A program made the translations under genes and the position numbers. Of a stretch of 64,000 bases of DNA, positions 47,011 through 55,664 are shown piece by piece. Every line of letters begins with the position of its first letter. Within the stretch, counting starts at the first letter, position 1. The notes under the pieces are model-generated. The model worked only from the letters and a program-made list of their open reading frames with translations, searched no databases and had not been told where the DNA came from. This DNA comes from Sphingopyxis sp. DBS4. Lineage in GTDB: Bacteria; Pseudomonadota; Alphaproteobacteria; Sphingomonadales; Sphingomonadaceae. Location: positions 2,553,001-2,617,000 of the forward strand of contig NZ_CP102384.1 in NCBI RefSeq assembly GCF_024628865.1, written 5' to 3'.

Positions 47011-47928
47011 TCAGATCGATCCGCCCATCCGCTCGGCGCGCATCTTCCTCCACATGTCGAAGCTGAACACCGCGATGCTGATCCAGATCAGCACGAAGCA
47101 AGCGAGTTGCACGGGTTTCAGCGGTTCGTGGAACGCGAACAGGCCGAGCAGGAATTGCAGCGTCGGCGCCAGATATTGCGCGAAGCCGAGCGCGGCGTAG
47201 CTCATCCGCCGCGCCGCGGTCGCGAACAGCAGCAGCGGCACCGCGGTCACGATCCCGCCCGCCATCAGCAGCAGACTGATCGAACTGTCCGCCCCGAAAC
47301 CGCGCGCGTCGCCGACCCACAGATACCAGCCGGCGGCCGCGAGCGCCAAAGGCATCAGCAGCGTCGTCTCGATCGCGAGGCCGGGCAGCGAGCCCACCGG
47401 CACGATCTTGCGGATCAGGCCATAGAAACCGAAGGTCAGCGCCAGCGTCAGGCTGATCCACAGCGTGTCGAGCGCGCCCGCGAGCAGAATCGCGACCCCT
47501 ATCCCTGCGATGACGACCGCGACGAGTTGCAGCCGGCCGAGCCGTTCGCCCAGAAAGAGCATCCCCAGCATCACATTGATCAGCGGATTGAGATAATAGC
47601 CGAGGCTTGCTGCAAGGACGTGGCCGGTGAAGATCGCGAAGATATAGACGAGCCAGTTGACCGCGATCAGCAGCGCGCTCGCAAGCAGCATCCGCAGCAC
47701 GCGCGGGTCGCGGAGCGCCGCGAGATAGCCGGAGATCTGGCGGCGAAAGACCATGATGAGAAAGCAGAGCGGCAGCGACCAGATGATGCGCTGCGCCAGC
47801 ACCTCGACCGCCGGGACGCTTTCGAGCAGTTTGAAGAACAGCGGGACAAAGCCCCAGATCGTATAGGCGGCGAGCGCATAGGGCAGGCCGCCCCGATCGC
47901 TCCCCGCGGGGGCGGAGGAAGGTGCCAT
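47011..47928 (-). CDS. rarD: EamA-family transporter RarD
   Basis: 305 residues and ten membrane helices. The N-terminus GLPYALAAYTIWGFVPLFFKLLESVPAVEVLAQRIIWSLP contains the RarD signature (YxxWGxxPxFFK, E..AHRIxWS), and two EamA halves are visible. Drug/metabolite transporter superfamily; the substrate is unknown although E. coli RarD was first linked to chloramphenicol sensitivity. Confidence 0.92.
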   Translation of the reverse strand: MAPSSAPAGSDRGGLPYALAAYTIWGFVPLFFKLLESVPAVEVLAQRIIWSLPLCFLIMVFRRQISGYLAALRDPRVLRMLLASALLIAVNWLVYIFAIFTGHVLAASLGYYLNPLINVMLGMLFLGERLGRLQLVAVVIAGIGVAILLAGALDTLWISLTLALTFGFYGLIRKIVPVGSLPGLAIETTLLMPLALAAAGWYLWVGDARGFGADSSISLLLMAGGIVTAVPLLLFATAARRMSYAALGFAQYLAPTLQFLLGLFAFHEPLKPVQLACFVLIWISIAVFSFDMWRKMRAERMGGSI

Positions 47929-47938
47929 GATCCTTCGA

Positions 47939-48160
47939 TCAGATGATGCCGCCGCCGAGCATCAGGCGAACGACGCCGATGACGATGACGACGATGTTGA
48001 GATTGCGCCCGCTGGTCCGGTTCGACATCGCTCCGAGCGCCAGCCCGACGACCGCGATCGGCACGACCACCCAATTCGCCCAGCCGAGCAGCGGAATGAA
48101 GGCGGGAATGGCGAGAATCAGCGCGATGACGCCGATGACGATCGAGGCGATGTTCAGCAT
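47939..48160 (-). CDS. small hydrophobic membrane protein
   Basis: 73 residues, nearly all hydrophobic, with two to three segments (MLNIASIVIGVIALILAIPA, NWVVVPIAVVGLALGAM, LNIVVIVIGVVRLMLGG). Short proteins of this type with internally similar halves (NIASIVIGVIALIL and NIVVIVIGVVRLML) are common in Sphingomonadales. Ends 10 bases before the rarD start, so it may be co-transcribed with it. Function unknown. Confidence 0.7.
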   Translation of the reverse strand: MLNIASIVIGVIALILAIPAFIPLLGWANWVVVPIAVVGLALGAMSNRTSGRNLNIVVIVIGVVRLMLGGGII

Positions 48161-48342
48161 GTTTCTAGATGTCGCATGGCCGCGCGCCACCTTCAAGGCC
48201 CTTTCGGTTCGTCGATGGATTCCCTCGCTTCGTCTCGTTGCCTCAGGTTCATGCAACGGCTTTCGGACCCGGCTCGTTCTCTCCTCGAAGCGCCCGGTTC
48301 CGTTCGGAACGGAGGCGCCGAGACCAGGAAAGGATTTGAATA

Positions 48343-48741
48343 ATGCGTATCTTGACCAAAGGCATGATGGGCCTGTTCGTCGCGGCCAGCGTCGTCGGCA
48401 CCGCGCCCGCCTATGCCGGCGTGTCGACGGCCGTCCCCGGCTATCATCAGGCCGAGGCGTCGGCGGATTATTACAAGAAGCGCAAGCATAACCGCAATTA
48501 TTACGCCTCGCGCGACCAGCGCGTGAACAGCAACACGCGCATCTGGCGCGGCAGCGACGGCCGTTACCGCTGCAAGAAGGACAATGGCACGACCGGCCTC
48601 CTGATCGGCGGCGCGGTCGGCGGCCTCGCCGGCCACGAGATCGCGGGCAATGGCGACAAGCTGCTCGGCACCGTGCTCGGCGCCGCGGGCGGCGCGCTGC
48701 TCGGCCGTGAGATCGACAAGGACAAATATCGCTGCCGCTAA
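48343..48741 (+). CDS. glycine-zipper 2TM outer-membrane-type protein
   Basis: 132 residues. Signal peptide (MRILTKGMMGLFVAASVVGT, cleavage near AYA), a Tyr/Lys/Arg/Asn-rich middle, and a glycine zipper (LIGGAVGGLAGHEIAGNGDK, LLGTVLGAAGGALLGREID) of the rickettsial 17-kDa antigen type. No lipobox cysteine at the signal cleavage site. Such proteins insert glycine zippers into the envelope; precise role unknown. A strong terminator follows. Confidence 0.85.
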   Translation: MRILTKGMMGLFVAASVVGTAPAYAGVSTAVPGYHQAEASADYYKKRKHNRNYYASRDQRVNSNTRIWRGSDGRYRCKKDNGTTGLLIGGAVGGLAGHEIAGNGDKLLGTVLGAAGGALLGREIDKDKYRCR

Positions 48742-48801
48742 GCGACAGGAACCCGTCGCGGGTGTGGGTCCGAGACCCCTCCGCCCGCACCACGTGATGG
48801 A

Positions 48802-48839
48802 GAGGGCGCCGGTCTAACCACCGGCGCCCTCAAATTTTT
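48802..48839 (+). terminator. rho-independent terminator
   Basis: GAGGGCGCCGGT-CTAACC-ACCGGCGCCCTC, a perfect 12-bp stem, followed by AAATTTTT. It lies about 60 bases after the glycine-zipper gene. Confidence 0.9.
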
Positions 48840-48905
48840 CGTGGGCCTTGCCCCGCGATCCCGCTTGCCGCACAAACAGCGGTCCATCGCTGCGGGAGAA
48901 GAGAC

Positions 48906-49457
48906 ATGTTGAACGGCCCCCTGCTCGTGACCGAGCGGCTGATCCTGCGCCCGCCCGCAACCGAGGATTTCGACGCCTTTGCCGGCATGTGCGCCGAAGA
49001 AGAGACGATGCGCTTCATCGGCGGCACCTGCCCGCGCTCGGCGGCATGGCGCCAATGGTGCACGCTGGCCGGCGCATGGCACATTCGCGGCTTTTCGATG
49101 TTCTCAGTGATCGAGCGCGACAGCGGCGAATGGGTCGGCCGCCTCGGCCCGTGGGAGCCCGACGGCTGGCCCGCGCCCGAAATCGGCTATGGCGTGCGGG
49201 CGAAATTCGCCGGCAAGGGCTATGCCTTCGAGGGCGCAGTCGCGGCGTGCGACTTCGCGGTCGAATTTCTGAAATGGCCCGAACTGATGCATAGCATCGA
49301 TCCCGCCAACACGCGCTCGCAGGCGCTGGCGAAGCGGCTCGGCGCGACGAACAGCGGCCCGACCCGCCTCCCCGCCCCGTTCGAGAATGCCCCGGTCGAC
49401 GCCTGGACGCAAAGCGCCGACGCCTGGCGCGCGAAACGCAAGGAGTTCCAGCCATGA
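48906..49457 (+). CDS. GNAT-family N-acetyltransferase
   Basis: 183 residues. RimJ/RimL-type acetyltransferase: LVTERLILRPPATEDFDAF at the N-terminus and the acetyl-CoA-binding EIGYGVRAKFAGKGYAFEGAVAACDFA region. Targets of this group are protein N-termini or small amines; not determinable here. Overlaps the following DUF1330 gene by ATGA. Confidence 0.88.
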   Translation: MLNGPLLVTERLILRPPATEDFDAFAGMCAEEETMRFIGGTCPRSAAWRQWCTLAGAWHIRGFSMFSVIERDSGEWVGRLGPWEPDGWPAPEIGYGVRAKFAGKGYAFEGAVAACDFAVEFLKWPELMHSIDPANTRSQALAKRLGATNSGPTRLPAPFENAPVDAWTQSADAWRAKRKEFQP

Positions 49458-49894
49458 CCGACCGCCACGTCGACCCAGAGCGCGCGCAGTTCGACGCCTT
49501 CAAGGCGCTGCCGCGCAACACGGTGATCCACATGCTCAACCTCGTCCGCTTCAAGGACAAGGCGACCTATCCCGCCGATCACCCGCTCGCAGGCGCGAAC
49601 CTCAGCGGGGCGGAGGCCTATGCGAACTACGGTCGCGACAGCGGGGCGGTGTTCGAGCGGCTCGGCGGCCGCATCGTCTGGCGCGGCGCGATGGAGGCGA
49701 TGGTGATCGGCCCCGACGGCGAACATTGGGACGCGATGTTCGTCGCCGAATATCCGAACAGCGGCGCCTTCATGGCGATGGTGACCGACCCGGTCTATCG
49801 CCTGGCGGTCGTCCACCGCCAGGCCGCGGTCGAAACCTCGCGGCTGATCCGCACGGCGCCGCGCGAGACCGGATCGGGGCAGTTCGCCGATTGA
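49454..49894 (+). CDS. DUF1330-domain protein
   Basis: 146 residues. The dimeric alpha-beta barrel fold of DUF1330 is suggested by VIHMLNLVRFKDKATYP, AYANYGRDSGAVFERLGGRIVWRG and MFVAEYPNSGAFMAMVTDP. Function unknown; often found beside small enzymes. ATG 49454 overlaps the stop of the acetyltransferase gene, so the two form an operon. A family A-like repeat follows. Confidence 0.88.
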   Translation: MTDRHVDPERAQFDAFKALPRNTVIHMLNLVRFKDKATYPADHPLAGANLSGAEAYANYGRDSGAVFERLGGRIVWRGAMEAMVIGPDGEHWDAMFVAEYPNSGAFMAMVTDPVYRLAVVHRQAAVETSRLIRTAPRETGSGQFAD

Positions 49895-49905
49895 ATCTCT
49901 TCCCA

Positions 49906-49984
49906 TGTCATCCCGGCGAAGGCCGGGATCTCACCATCGCGTCCTACAGCAGCGGCGAGACCCCGGCCTTCGCCGGGGTGACGG
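49906..49984. repeat. intergenic palindrome, family A variant
   Basis: TGTCATCCCGGCGAAGGCCG answered by CCCGGCCTTCGCCGGGGTGAC with inner arms CTCACCATCGCGTCC and GGCGAGACC. Same sub-type as the copy at 53644-53721. Confidence 0.88.
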
Positions 49985-50113
49985 GGAACGAAAGATTCCG
50001 TCTCGCTCCGGCACAGTTTTGGGCTAACAAAGTCTTACCCGTTAACGCATTTTATTTGGGCCTTTTTAACCAGGATCGGGCATTCCGGGCGAGATATTAA
50101 GGGAGTGTTAGCT

Positions 50114-50866
50114 ATGATCGTGCGGGGCAAATGGCTGATCGCGGGCCTGATGGTGGCGGCGACGGTGCCGCTGGCGGGCTGCCGCGACAATCCGGCCGCC
50201 AAGGCTGATCTTCAGCCGCTCGACGACGGGCTGACCGACAGCGACCCGGCGGTCAAGGGCGCGCTCGAAGACAAGATCATGGTCGACCCCAAGCTGACCG
50301 GCCAGGCGAACCGCAACGCCGCGGCGCCGGGCAACCGGCCCGTCGACGGCGGCGTCCCCGGCATCGCGGCGGGCAAGGCGGCGGCCGCCGCCGAAGCCGC
50401 GGCGGCGCAGGCCGCGGGCAAATTGCTCGCCGCGCCGAAAGCTCTGCCGTTCGAGGAAGGCTGCAATGGCGATTGCGCCGCGAAGCGTCCGGTCACGATC
50501 GGCGCGCTGGCACGCGAGCAGCAGAAGGGAAGCTGCGACGCCAAGCTGACTTATGGCAATGCATGGGCCGACCGCCTGCCCGCTGCGTTCAAAGTCTATC
50601 CGCGCGCAACGCTGCGCGAGGCCGCGGGGGTTGCCGGCGGCAAGTGCAACATCCGCGTCGTCAATTTCCAGACCGCCGCCTCGATCCAGGGCGTGCTCGA
50701 CTATTATCACACGATGGCGGTGCGCGCCGGCTACACCAGCGACCACCGCGTGCGCGGCAACGAGCATATGCTCGGCGGCACCAAGGGCGACCTCGCCTAT
50801 GTCGTTTTCGCGCGCCGCGACGGCGGCATGACCGACGTCGATCTGGTCGCGTCAGGCGGGAAATAA
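50114..50866 (+). CDS. lipoprotein of unknown function
   Basis: 250 residues with a lipobox: LMVAATVPLAGC, lipidated cysteine at residue 23. An Ala-rich low-complexity segment (AAAAEAAAAQAAGKLLAAP) precedes a domain with four cysteines (GCNGDCAAK, GSCDAKLTYGNAW, GGKCNIRVVNF) and the motif QGVLDYYHTMAVRAGYTSDH. ATG 50114 has GGGAG upstream and is preferred to GTG 50105. A roughly 70-bp AT-rich stretch directly upstream probably holds its promoter. Confidence 0.78.
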   Translation: MIVRGKWLIAGLMVAATVPLAGCRDNPAAKADLQPLDDGLTDSDPAVKGALEDKIMVDPKLTGQANRNAAAPGNRPVDGGVPGIAAGKAAAAAEAAAAQAAGKLLAAPKALPFEEGCNGDCAAKRPVTIGALAREQQKGSCDAKLTYGNAWADRLPAAFKVYPRATLREAAGVAGGKCNIRVVNFQTAASIQGVLDYYHTMAVRAGYTSDHRVRGNEHMLGGTKGDLAYVVFARRDGGMTDVDLVASGGK

Positions 50867-50910
50867 GACGCGGGCACATCGAGCGTTAAATCCGTGTCCT
50901 GAGACATCTT

Positions 50911-50986
50911 CGTCACCCCGGACTTGATCCGGGGTCCCGCTTGTCACCGTCGCTGAGCGGGACCCCGGATCAAGTCCGGGGTGACG
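50911..50986. repeat. intergenic palindrome, family C
   Basis: CGTCACCCCGGACTTGATCC answered by GGATCAAGTCCGGGGTGACG, with inner arms GGGTCCCGC and GCGGGACCC around TTGTCACCGTCGCTGA. Nearly perfect symmetry over 76 bp. Lies between the convergent lipoprotein and CsbD genes. Confidence 0.92.
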
Positions 50987-51016
50987 AAGAAAATGCTACT
51001 CTGCCCTAGAATAAAA

Positions 51017-51036
51017 GGCCCCGGAACTCCGGGGCC
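51017..51036 (-). terminator. terminator after the CsbD gene
   Basis: GGCCCCGG-AACT-CCGGGGCC, an 8-bp perfect stem. On the minus transcript it is followed by TTTTATTC, so it fits the CsbD gene 27 bases away; CCTTTC on the other side could serve the plus strand. Confidence 0.85.
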
Positions 51037-51062
51037 TTTCGCTGCGTGACGATACGCGATCG

Positions 51063-51245
51063 TCAGATTTTGTCGCCGAGCGCGCCCTTGACCTTGCCCT
51101 TCAGATTCTGGGCTTCGCCCTTGCGCTCCTGCGCCACGCCTTCGGCGCGCAGCCGTTCGTTGTCGGTCGCCTTGCCGACCGCCTGCTTCACATTGCCGGC
51201 AGCTTCGTTGGCGAGGCCCTTGGCCTTGTCCGTCAGTTCACCCAC
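51063..51245 (-). CDS. CsbD-family stress protein
   Basis: 60 residues: MGELTDKAKGLANEAAGNVK, then QAVGKATDNERLRAEGVAQE and a Lys/Gly-rich end. Matches the short, hydrophilic CsbD family, often induced by general stress (sigma-B in Bacillus, other stress regulators in Proteobacteria). Biochemical role unknown. Confidence 0.92.
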   Translation of the reverse strand: MGELTDKAKGLANEAAGNVKQAVGKATDNERLRAEGVAQERKGEAQNLKGKVKGALGDKI

Positions 51246-51355
51246 GGGGTTTCTCCTTGGTTTTTCAGAGGCGAAAGGGGTGCGCCTCTTGCCGGATCAA
51301 CGAGGCAGCGCCCCGCTTGTTCCCCCTTGCGGGACCAACGGCCCCGAAGCAGGGA

Positions 51356-52072
51356 TCATCCGCTCGCGGCGATGTCGTCGAGCGCCGCCGGGCTCAGGAT
51401 CGTGACGCGATTATAGTCGACCGCGATCAGCCCCGCCGCCTCGAACCCGCGCAGCAGTTTGTTGATGCTCTGTCGCGTCACGCCGAGCATCGCGCCGAGC
51501 TGTTCCTGCGGCAGGCGCAGCGCCAGTTCGATCCCCGCGGGGCCCGCAACACCGTGAATCCGCGCAAGATCGGCGAGAGTCGCCGCCATCCGCTGTTCAA
51601 GCGAGCCGAGCTTCTGATTGTTGAGCTGACGCAGGCTGTCGCCGTGCCGCGCGCACATCAACAACGCGATGTCGCGCCAGAGAATGGGATCGGCATCGAG
51701 GATCGCCGCCAGCCCGTCGCACGGCAGGTGCAGCAGCACGCTGTCCTCATAAGCGGTATAGACATAATGGATCGGCGGCTCGGCAAGCAGGCGGACGATC
51801 GCAAGGATTTCGTGCGGCCCCTGCAGGCTCAGCACGAATTTCTTGCCCGCCGCCGACGCGCGGCTGACCTCGACCTCGCCCGCGGCGATGACGAACGCCT
51901 CGCGCCGTTCGGGATCGCGCGCGAAGATTTCGGCGCCACGCCGATATGGCTCGGCGCGCGCGATCGCCGCGACCTCGGCAAGCCGCGCCTCGGGCCAGCC
52001 CGCGAACAGCGGGCAGAGGCGAAGCGCGGCGAGACGGTCCTCGCGCGACCATGCTCCTTGGCTCGCTACCAT
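51356..52072 (-). CDS. Crp/Fnr-family transcriptional regulator
   Basis: 238 residues. A cyclic-nucleotide-binding-like sensor domain (about 20-140) and a C-terminal winged helix with LPQEQLGAMLGVTRQSINKLLRGFEAAGLI as the recognition part. There is no N-terminal cluster of cysteines, so it is not an FNR-type oxygen sensor. ATG 52072 is preferred to the in-frame extension to 52114, which begins in a repeat-like sequence. Its signal and targets are unknown. Confidence 0.9.
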   Translation of the reverse strand: MVASQGAWSREDRLAALRLCPLFAGWPEARLAEVAAIARAEPYRRGAEIFARDPERREAFVIAAGEVEVSRASAAGKKFVLSLQGPHEILAIVRLLAEPPIHYVYTAYEDSVLLHLPCDGLAAILDADPILWRDIALLMCARHGDSLRQLNNQKLGSLEQRMAATLADLARIHGVAGPAGIELALRLPQEQLGAMLGVTRQSINKLLRGFEAAGLIAVDYNRVTILSPAALDDIAASG

Positions 52073-52089
52073 GCACGCACCCCCTAATT

Positions 52090-52119
52090 CGTCATTGCGA
52101 GCGAAGCGAAGCAATGACG
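52090..52119. repeat. short palindrome, collapsed family B
   Basis: CGTCATTGCGAG...GAAGCAATGACG: the outer arms of family B brought together with the middle missing. Lies in the divergent gap between the Crp-like gene and the DUF1254 gene (52073-52249). Confidence 0.8.
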
Positions 52120-52249
52120 AGCCTTGTTATTGCCGCCCCGGTCTAAACGCGAACCGCAAGTTCCCCAAGAGATTGTCGGCGCGATGACAGACTGATGAAC
52201 CACCCGCCCCTATGGCCCGCTCATCAACATTCCACAGGAGCGTGATTCG

Positions 52250-53635
52250 ATGAAAAGCCTGCTTGCCCTTCTGGCAATGGCGGCCGCCTTCGTGACCGGC
52301 GCGGCCTATGCCGCGCCGGTCAGCGAGGACGACGCCTATGCCATCGGCCTCGAGGCCTATACCTACGCCTATCCGATGGTGCTGATGGAAACCACGCGCC
52401 GCGTGTCGACCAACGCGAGCGAAGGCCGGATGCGCGCGCCGATGAACCGGTTCGGGCATATGCGGACCTATCCCGACGCGACCTTCAAGGACGTCGTGCG
52501 CCCCAATGCCGACACGCTCTATTCGCCGCTGTGGTTCGATGTCGGCAAGGAGCCGCTGATCATCACCCTGCCGAAAACGGCGGGCCGTTATCATGTCGTG
52601 CCGATCATGGACATGTGGACCGACGTGTTCGCCGCGCTCGGCACGCGCACCACCGGCAATGACGGCGGCATCGTCGCGCTCGTCGGGCCGCGTTGGCAGG
52701 GGACGCTGCCGAAGGGCATGCGGATGGTGCGCAGCCCGACCGAGATGGGCTGGATCATCGGCCGCATCCAGACCAACGGCGCCGCCGATTACGACCATGT
52801 TCACGCCCTCCAGGCGAGCTATGCCGCGACGCCGCTGTCGGGCTGGGGCAAGCCGCAGGCGCCCGCGGCGCTGAAGTCTGATCCGACGATCGACATGAAG
52901 ACGCCGCCGGTCGAGCAGGTCGCGAACATGACCCCCGCCGCCTTCTTCGCGCTGTTCGCCGAAACGCTGAAGCACAATCCGCCGCACGCCAGCGACTATG
53001 CGGTACTGGCGCGGATCGAGCGCGTCGGGCTGGTTCCGGGGCAGAGCTTCGACCTCGCCGCCGCCGATCCGGCGGTGCAGCGCGGGCTGACGCGCGCCGC
53101 CGCCGATGCGTGGCAGCGGATCGTGAACCGGCGAAAGGGCGTCGCGCTCACCCGCAACAATTGGGTCGCGATGGGCAATGCGCTCGGCGTCTATGGCAAT
53201 GATTATCTCCAGCGCGCCTTCGTCGCCTTTGCCGGTCTCGGCGCGTTGCCGCCCGAGGAAGCCATTTATCCGATGGCGCCGCTCGACGGCGACGGCAAGC
53301 CGCTGACCGGCGCGTCGCGCTATGTCCTCCATTTCGACAAGGATCAGATTCCGCCCGCCGACGCCTTCTGGTCGCTGACCATGTATGGCGCCGACCAGTT
53401 CTTCGTCGCCAACCCGATCGACCGCTTCGCGATCGGCGACCGCGACAAGCTGACCTTCAACGCCGACGGCTCGCTCGACCTTTATATTCAAAAGGACAAT
53501 CCGGGCGCCGACAAGGAAGCCAACTGGCTGCCCGCCCCCGACGGGCCGTTCAGCATGAACCTGCGCCTCTACCTCCCGCGCCGCCCGGCGCTCGAAGGAA
53601 GCTGGATCGCGCCGCCGGTCAAGCGGGTGCCCTAG
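52250..53635 (+). CDS. secreted DUF1254/DUF1214 protein
   Basis: 461 residues with a signal peptide (MKSLLALLAMAAAFVTGAAY ending in AAP). The DUF1254 domain (YTYAYPMVLMETTRR, PNADTLYSPLWFDVGKEP, VVPIMDMWTDVFAALG) is followed by DUF1214 (YVLHFDKDQIPPADAFWSLTMYG, LTFNADGSLDLYIQKDNPG, FSMNLRLYLP). Widespread in Proteobacteria; no established activity. AGGAG precedes ATG 52250. Confidence 0.9.
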   Translation: MKSLLALLAMAAAFVTGAAYAAPVSEDDAYAIGLEAYTYAYPMVLMETTRRVSTNASEGRMRAPMNRFGHMRTYPDATFKDVVRPNADTLYSPLWFDVGKEPLIITLPKTAGRYHVVPIMDMWTDVFAALGTRTTGNDGGIVALVGPRWQGTLPKGMRMVRSPTEMGWIIGRIQTNGAADYDHVHALQASYAATPLSGWGKPQAPAALKSDPTIDMKTPPVEQVANMTPAAFFALFAETLKHNPPHASDYAVLARIERVGLVPGQSFDLAAADPAVQRGLTRAAADAWQRIVNRRKGVALTRNNWVAMGNALGVYGNDYLQRAFVAFAGLGALPPEEAIYPMAPLDGDGKPLTGASRYVLHFDKDQIPPADAFWSLTMYGADQFFVANPIDRFAIGDRDKLTFNADGSLDLYIQKDNPGADKEANWLPAPDGPFSMNLRLYLPRRPALEGSWIAPPVKRVP

Positions 53636-53643
53636 CTCTCATC

Positions 53644-53721
53644 CGTCATCCCGGCGCAGGCCGGGATCTCACCCTCGCGTCCTGACGCACCGGCGGGATC
53701 CCGGCCTTCGCCGGGATGACG
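53644..53721. repeat. intergenic palindrome, family A variant
   Basis: CCGTCATCCCGGCGCAGGCC answered by CCCGGCCTTCGCCGGGATGACG with inner CTCACCCTCGCGTCC. Sub-type shared with 49906-49984. Lies between the convergent DUF1254 and thiG genes. Confidence 0.88.
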
Positions 53722-53729
53722 ATAGAAGG

Positions 53730-54506
53730 TCAGATCAACCCCGCGAGCGGGCTCGACGGATCGGCATAGCGCCGCTGTCCCATGCGGCCCGACAGATAGG
53801 CGTCGCGCCCCGCCTCGACCGCGAGCTTCATCGCGCGCGCCATGCGAATGGGGTCTTTGGCTTCCGCGATCGCGGTGTTCATCAGCACGCCGTCACATCC
53901 GAGTTCCATCGCGACCGCCGCATCGCTCGCGGTGCCGACGCCGGCATCGACGAGCACCGGCACCGACGCGCCCTCGACGATCAGGCGGATCGTCACGCGG
54001 TTCTGGATGCCGAGGCCGGACCCGATCGGCGCGCCGAGCGGCATGACCGCGACCGCGCCCGCATCCTCGAGCTGCTTCGCGGCGATCGGGTCGTCGACGC
54101 AATAGACCATCGGCAGGAAGCCTTCCTTGGCGAGCACCTCGGTCGCCTCGAGCGTCTCGCGCATGTTCGGATAAAGCGTCTTCGCCTCGCCCAGCACTTC
54201 CAGCTTCACCAGATCCCAGCCGCCGGCCTCGCGCGCCAGCCGCAGCGTGCGGATCGCATCGTCGGCGTTGAAGCAGCCCGCGGTATTGGGCAGGTAGGTG
54301 ATTTTCTTCGGATCGATATAGTCGGTGAGCATCGGCGCATTCGGGTCCGACACATTGACCCGGCGCACCGCGACGGTGACGATTTCGGCCCCCGAGGCTT
54401 CGACCGCGGCGGCGTTCTGCTCGAAATCCTTATATTTACCGGTACCGACGATCAGCCGCGACGTGAAGGTCCGTCCGGCAACGCTCCAACTGTCGATCTT
54501 GTCCAC
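53730..54506 (-). CDS. thiG: thiazole synthase
   Basis: 258 residues. Forms the thiazole ring of thiamine from DXP, dehydroglycine and ThiS thiocarboxylate. [34 protein letters not shown] is the N-terminal signature; the Schiff-base lysine is in [47 protein letters not shown] is the phosphate-binding end. GTG 54506 has AAGGA six bases upstream; TTG 54512 overlapping the VOC stop is the alternative. Confidence 0.95.
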   Translation of the reverse strand: MDKIDSWSVAGRTFTSRLIVGTGKYKDFEQNAAAVEASGAEIVTVAVRRVNVSDPNAPMLTDYIDPKKITYLPNTAGCFNADDAIRTLRLAREAGGWDLVKLEVLGEAKTLYPNMRETLEATEVLAKEGFLPMVYCVDDPIAAKQLEDAGAVAVMPLGAPIGSGLGIQNRVTIRLIVEGASVPVLVDAGVGTASDAAVAMELGCDGVLMNTAIAEAKDPIRMARAMKLAVEAGRDAYLSGRMGQRRYADPSSPLAGLI

Positions 54507-54508
54507 AT

Positions 54509-54859
54509 TCAATCCTTGTTCTGAACGATATTCGCGATGTCGCCGAGCGGGTCGCGAACGAAGAAGCGGCGGACGCCCCATGGCTCGTCGCGCAGGGCAT
54601 AGACGATCTCGTGCCCCGCTTCGACGGCGCGCGCATGGACCGCGTCGACATCGTCGACGCCGACCGAATAGGCGGGACGCAGCCCCGACGGGTCTTCGCT
54701 GAGAATGCTGATCTGCGCCATCGGCTGCGCGGCCGAGCGATAGATGGTGATGAAATCCATCGCCATCGCGGTCTCCAGCCCCAGCACCTCGTTGAAGAAG
54801 CCCGCCCCCGCCTTCGGATCATCCGTGTAGCGATTGGGTATGATGCGCGCGACGGCCAT
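54509..54859 (-). CDS. VOC-family (glyoxalase-like) protein
   Basis: 116 residues. Vicinal oxygen chelate fold: [36 protein letters not shown] and [17 protein letters not shown]. No complete metal triad can be confirmed. Sits between thiS and thiG: its ATG shares a base with the thiS stop (TAATG) and its stop is next to the thiG start, so all three are translated as a unit. A thiamine-related role is possible but unproven. Confidence 0.85.
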   Translation of the reverse strand: MAVARIIPNRYTDDPKAGAGFFNEVLGLETAMAMDFITIYRSAAQPMAQISILSEDPSGLRPAYSVGVDDVDAVHARAVEAGHEIVYALRDEPWGVRRFFVRDPLGDIANIVQNKD

Positions 54860-55065
54860 TAGCCGCCGCCCACGAAATGAACGATTTCCAGCACATCGCC
54901 CTCGGCGAGCGCGACATCGGCCAGCGTCGAGCGCGGCACGATTTCGCGATTGCGCTCGACCGCGACCTTCTTCACGTCGAGCCCCAGCGACGCGACGAGG
55001 TCGGCGATGCTGCCTGCGCGCACCTGCCGCGGTTCGCCGTTGAGGATGATGGTGATGAGGGACAT
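54859..55065 (-). CDS. thiS: sulfur carrier protein ThiS
   Basis: 68 residues, ubiquitin-like. [34 protein letters not shown] and [13 protein letters not shown], with the C-terminal Gly-Gly that is activated and thiocarboxylated to donate sulfur to the thiazole. ATG 55065 fits the family length; an upstream start at 55104 is unlikely. No THI-box riboswitch could be recognised in the 70-bp gap upstream. Confidence 0.92.
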   Translation of the reverse strand: MSLITIILNGEPRQVRAGSIADLVASLGLDVKKVAVERNREIVPRSTLADVALAEGDVLEIVHFVGGG

Positions 55066-55138
55066 GATGGCGCACCGCTTACCGGCTTTCGCGGAAAACG
55101 CCATATCCGGCGCAGCTTTTTTCCTTTATGATCATGGT

Positions 55139-55363
55139 ATGACATCGCTCGAAAAATTCTTTTCCTTCGCACAGCGACTGCCCGCCGATCAGCTTGAAAC
55201 GGTCGAGCAGGCGTTGGCCGCGCTGATGGATTCGATGTCGGAACGCTTCGATTTCTCCAACGGGGAACTCGCCGAAATCGATCGCCGTGCCGCTGATCCG
55301 GCGCCCGAATTTTCGGACCCCGACGACATTGCCAGGATTTTTGGCCGCCCCTTCTCGGCATGA
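55139..55363 (+). CDS. putative antitoxin of a ParE-type module
   Basis: 74 residues, acidic overall. The segment FDFSNGELAEIDRRAADPAPEFSDPDDIARIFG resembles C-terminal toxin-binding tails of small antitoxins linked to ParE/RelE toxins. N-terminal half (SLEKFFSFAQRLPADQLETVEQALAALM) is helical; no clear ribbon-helix-helix. Its TGA overlaps the start of the toxin gene (ATGA). AT-richer upstream sequence (GCAGCTTTTTTCCTTTATGATC) may hold an autoregulated promoter. Confidence 0.78.
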   Translation: MTSLEKFFSFAQRLPADQLETVEQALAALMDSMSERFDFSNGELAEIDRRAADPAPEFSDPDDIARIFGRPFSA

Positions 55364-55638
55364 CGGCGATCCTTTTCCGCAAGGAGGCGGAAGCCGATCT
55401 GCGCGCCATCGTCGATCATTATGAAAATATCGCCCCGGAGTCGCTTCCGAACATCCTGTCGGACATATATCGCACGATCGACCAACTCGGGCACTATCCG
55501 CGCTCGGGCATGCAGGTTCCGGACCGGCCGTTCCGGCGCATCGTGACGATCAAATATCATTTCAAGATCGCATACGAGATTCACGAGGACCGGATCGCGA
55601 TATTGGGTGTTTTTCGCTATCAGGATCGCGAACGCTGA
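55360..55638 (+). CDS. type II toxin, ParE/RelE superfamily
   Basis: 92 residues. [50 protein letters not shown] and [34 protein letters not shown] match ParE/RelE-type toxins. ParE members poison DNA gyrase, RelE members cut mRNA; the C-terminal VFRYQDRER is closer to ParE. It overlaps the antitoxin gene and lies between the thiS and aroQ genes. Confidence 0.85.
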   Translation: MTAILFRKEAEADLRAIVDHYENIAPESLPNILSDIYRTIDQLGHYPRSGMQVPDRPFRRIVTIKYHFKIAYEIHEDRIAILGVFRYQDRER

Positions 55639-55664
55639 TCCGTCCCTTTCCGAAAGGCCACATC

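Noticed and set aside
51356..52072. FNR-type oxygen sensor
   Set aside because: The regulator lacks the N-terminal cysteine cluster needed for a 4Fe-4S centre; kept as a Crp/Fnr family member only.
50911..53721. Repeated palindromes considered as a CRISPR array
   Set aside because: The units are inverted, far apart and scattered between genes; there are no regular direct repeats with spacers.
55066..55138. Thiamine (TPP) riboswitch upstream of thiS
   Set aside because: The gap is only 73 bases and no THI-box core sequences were found.
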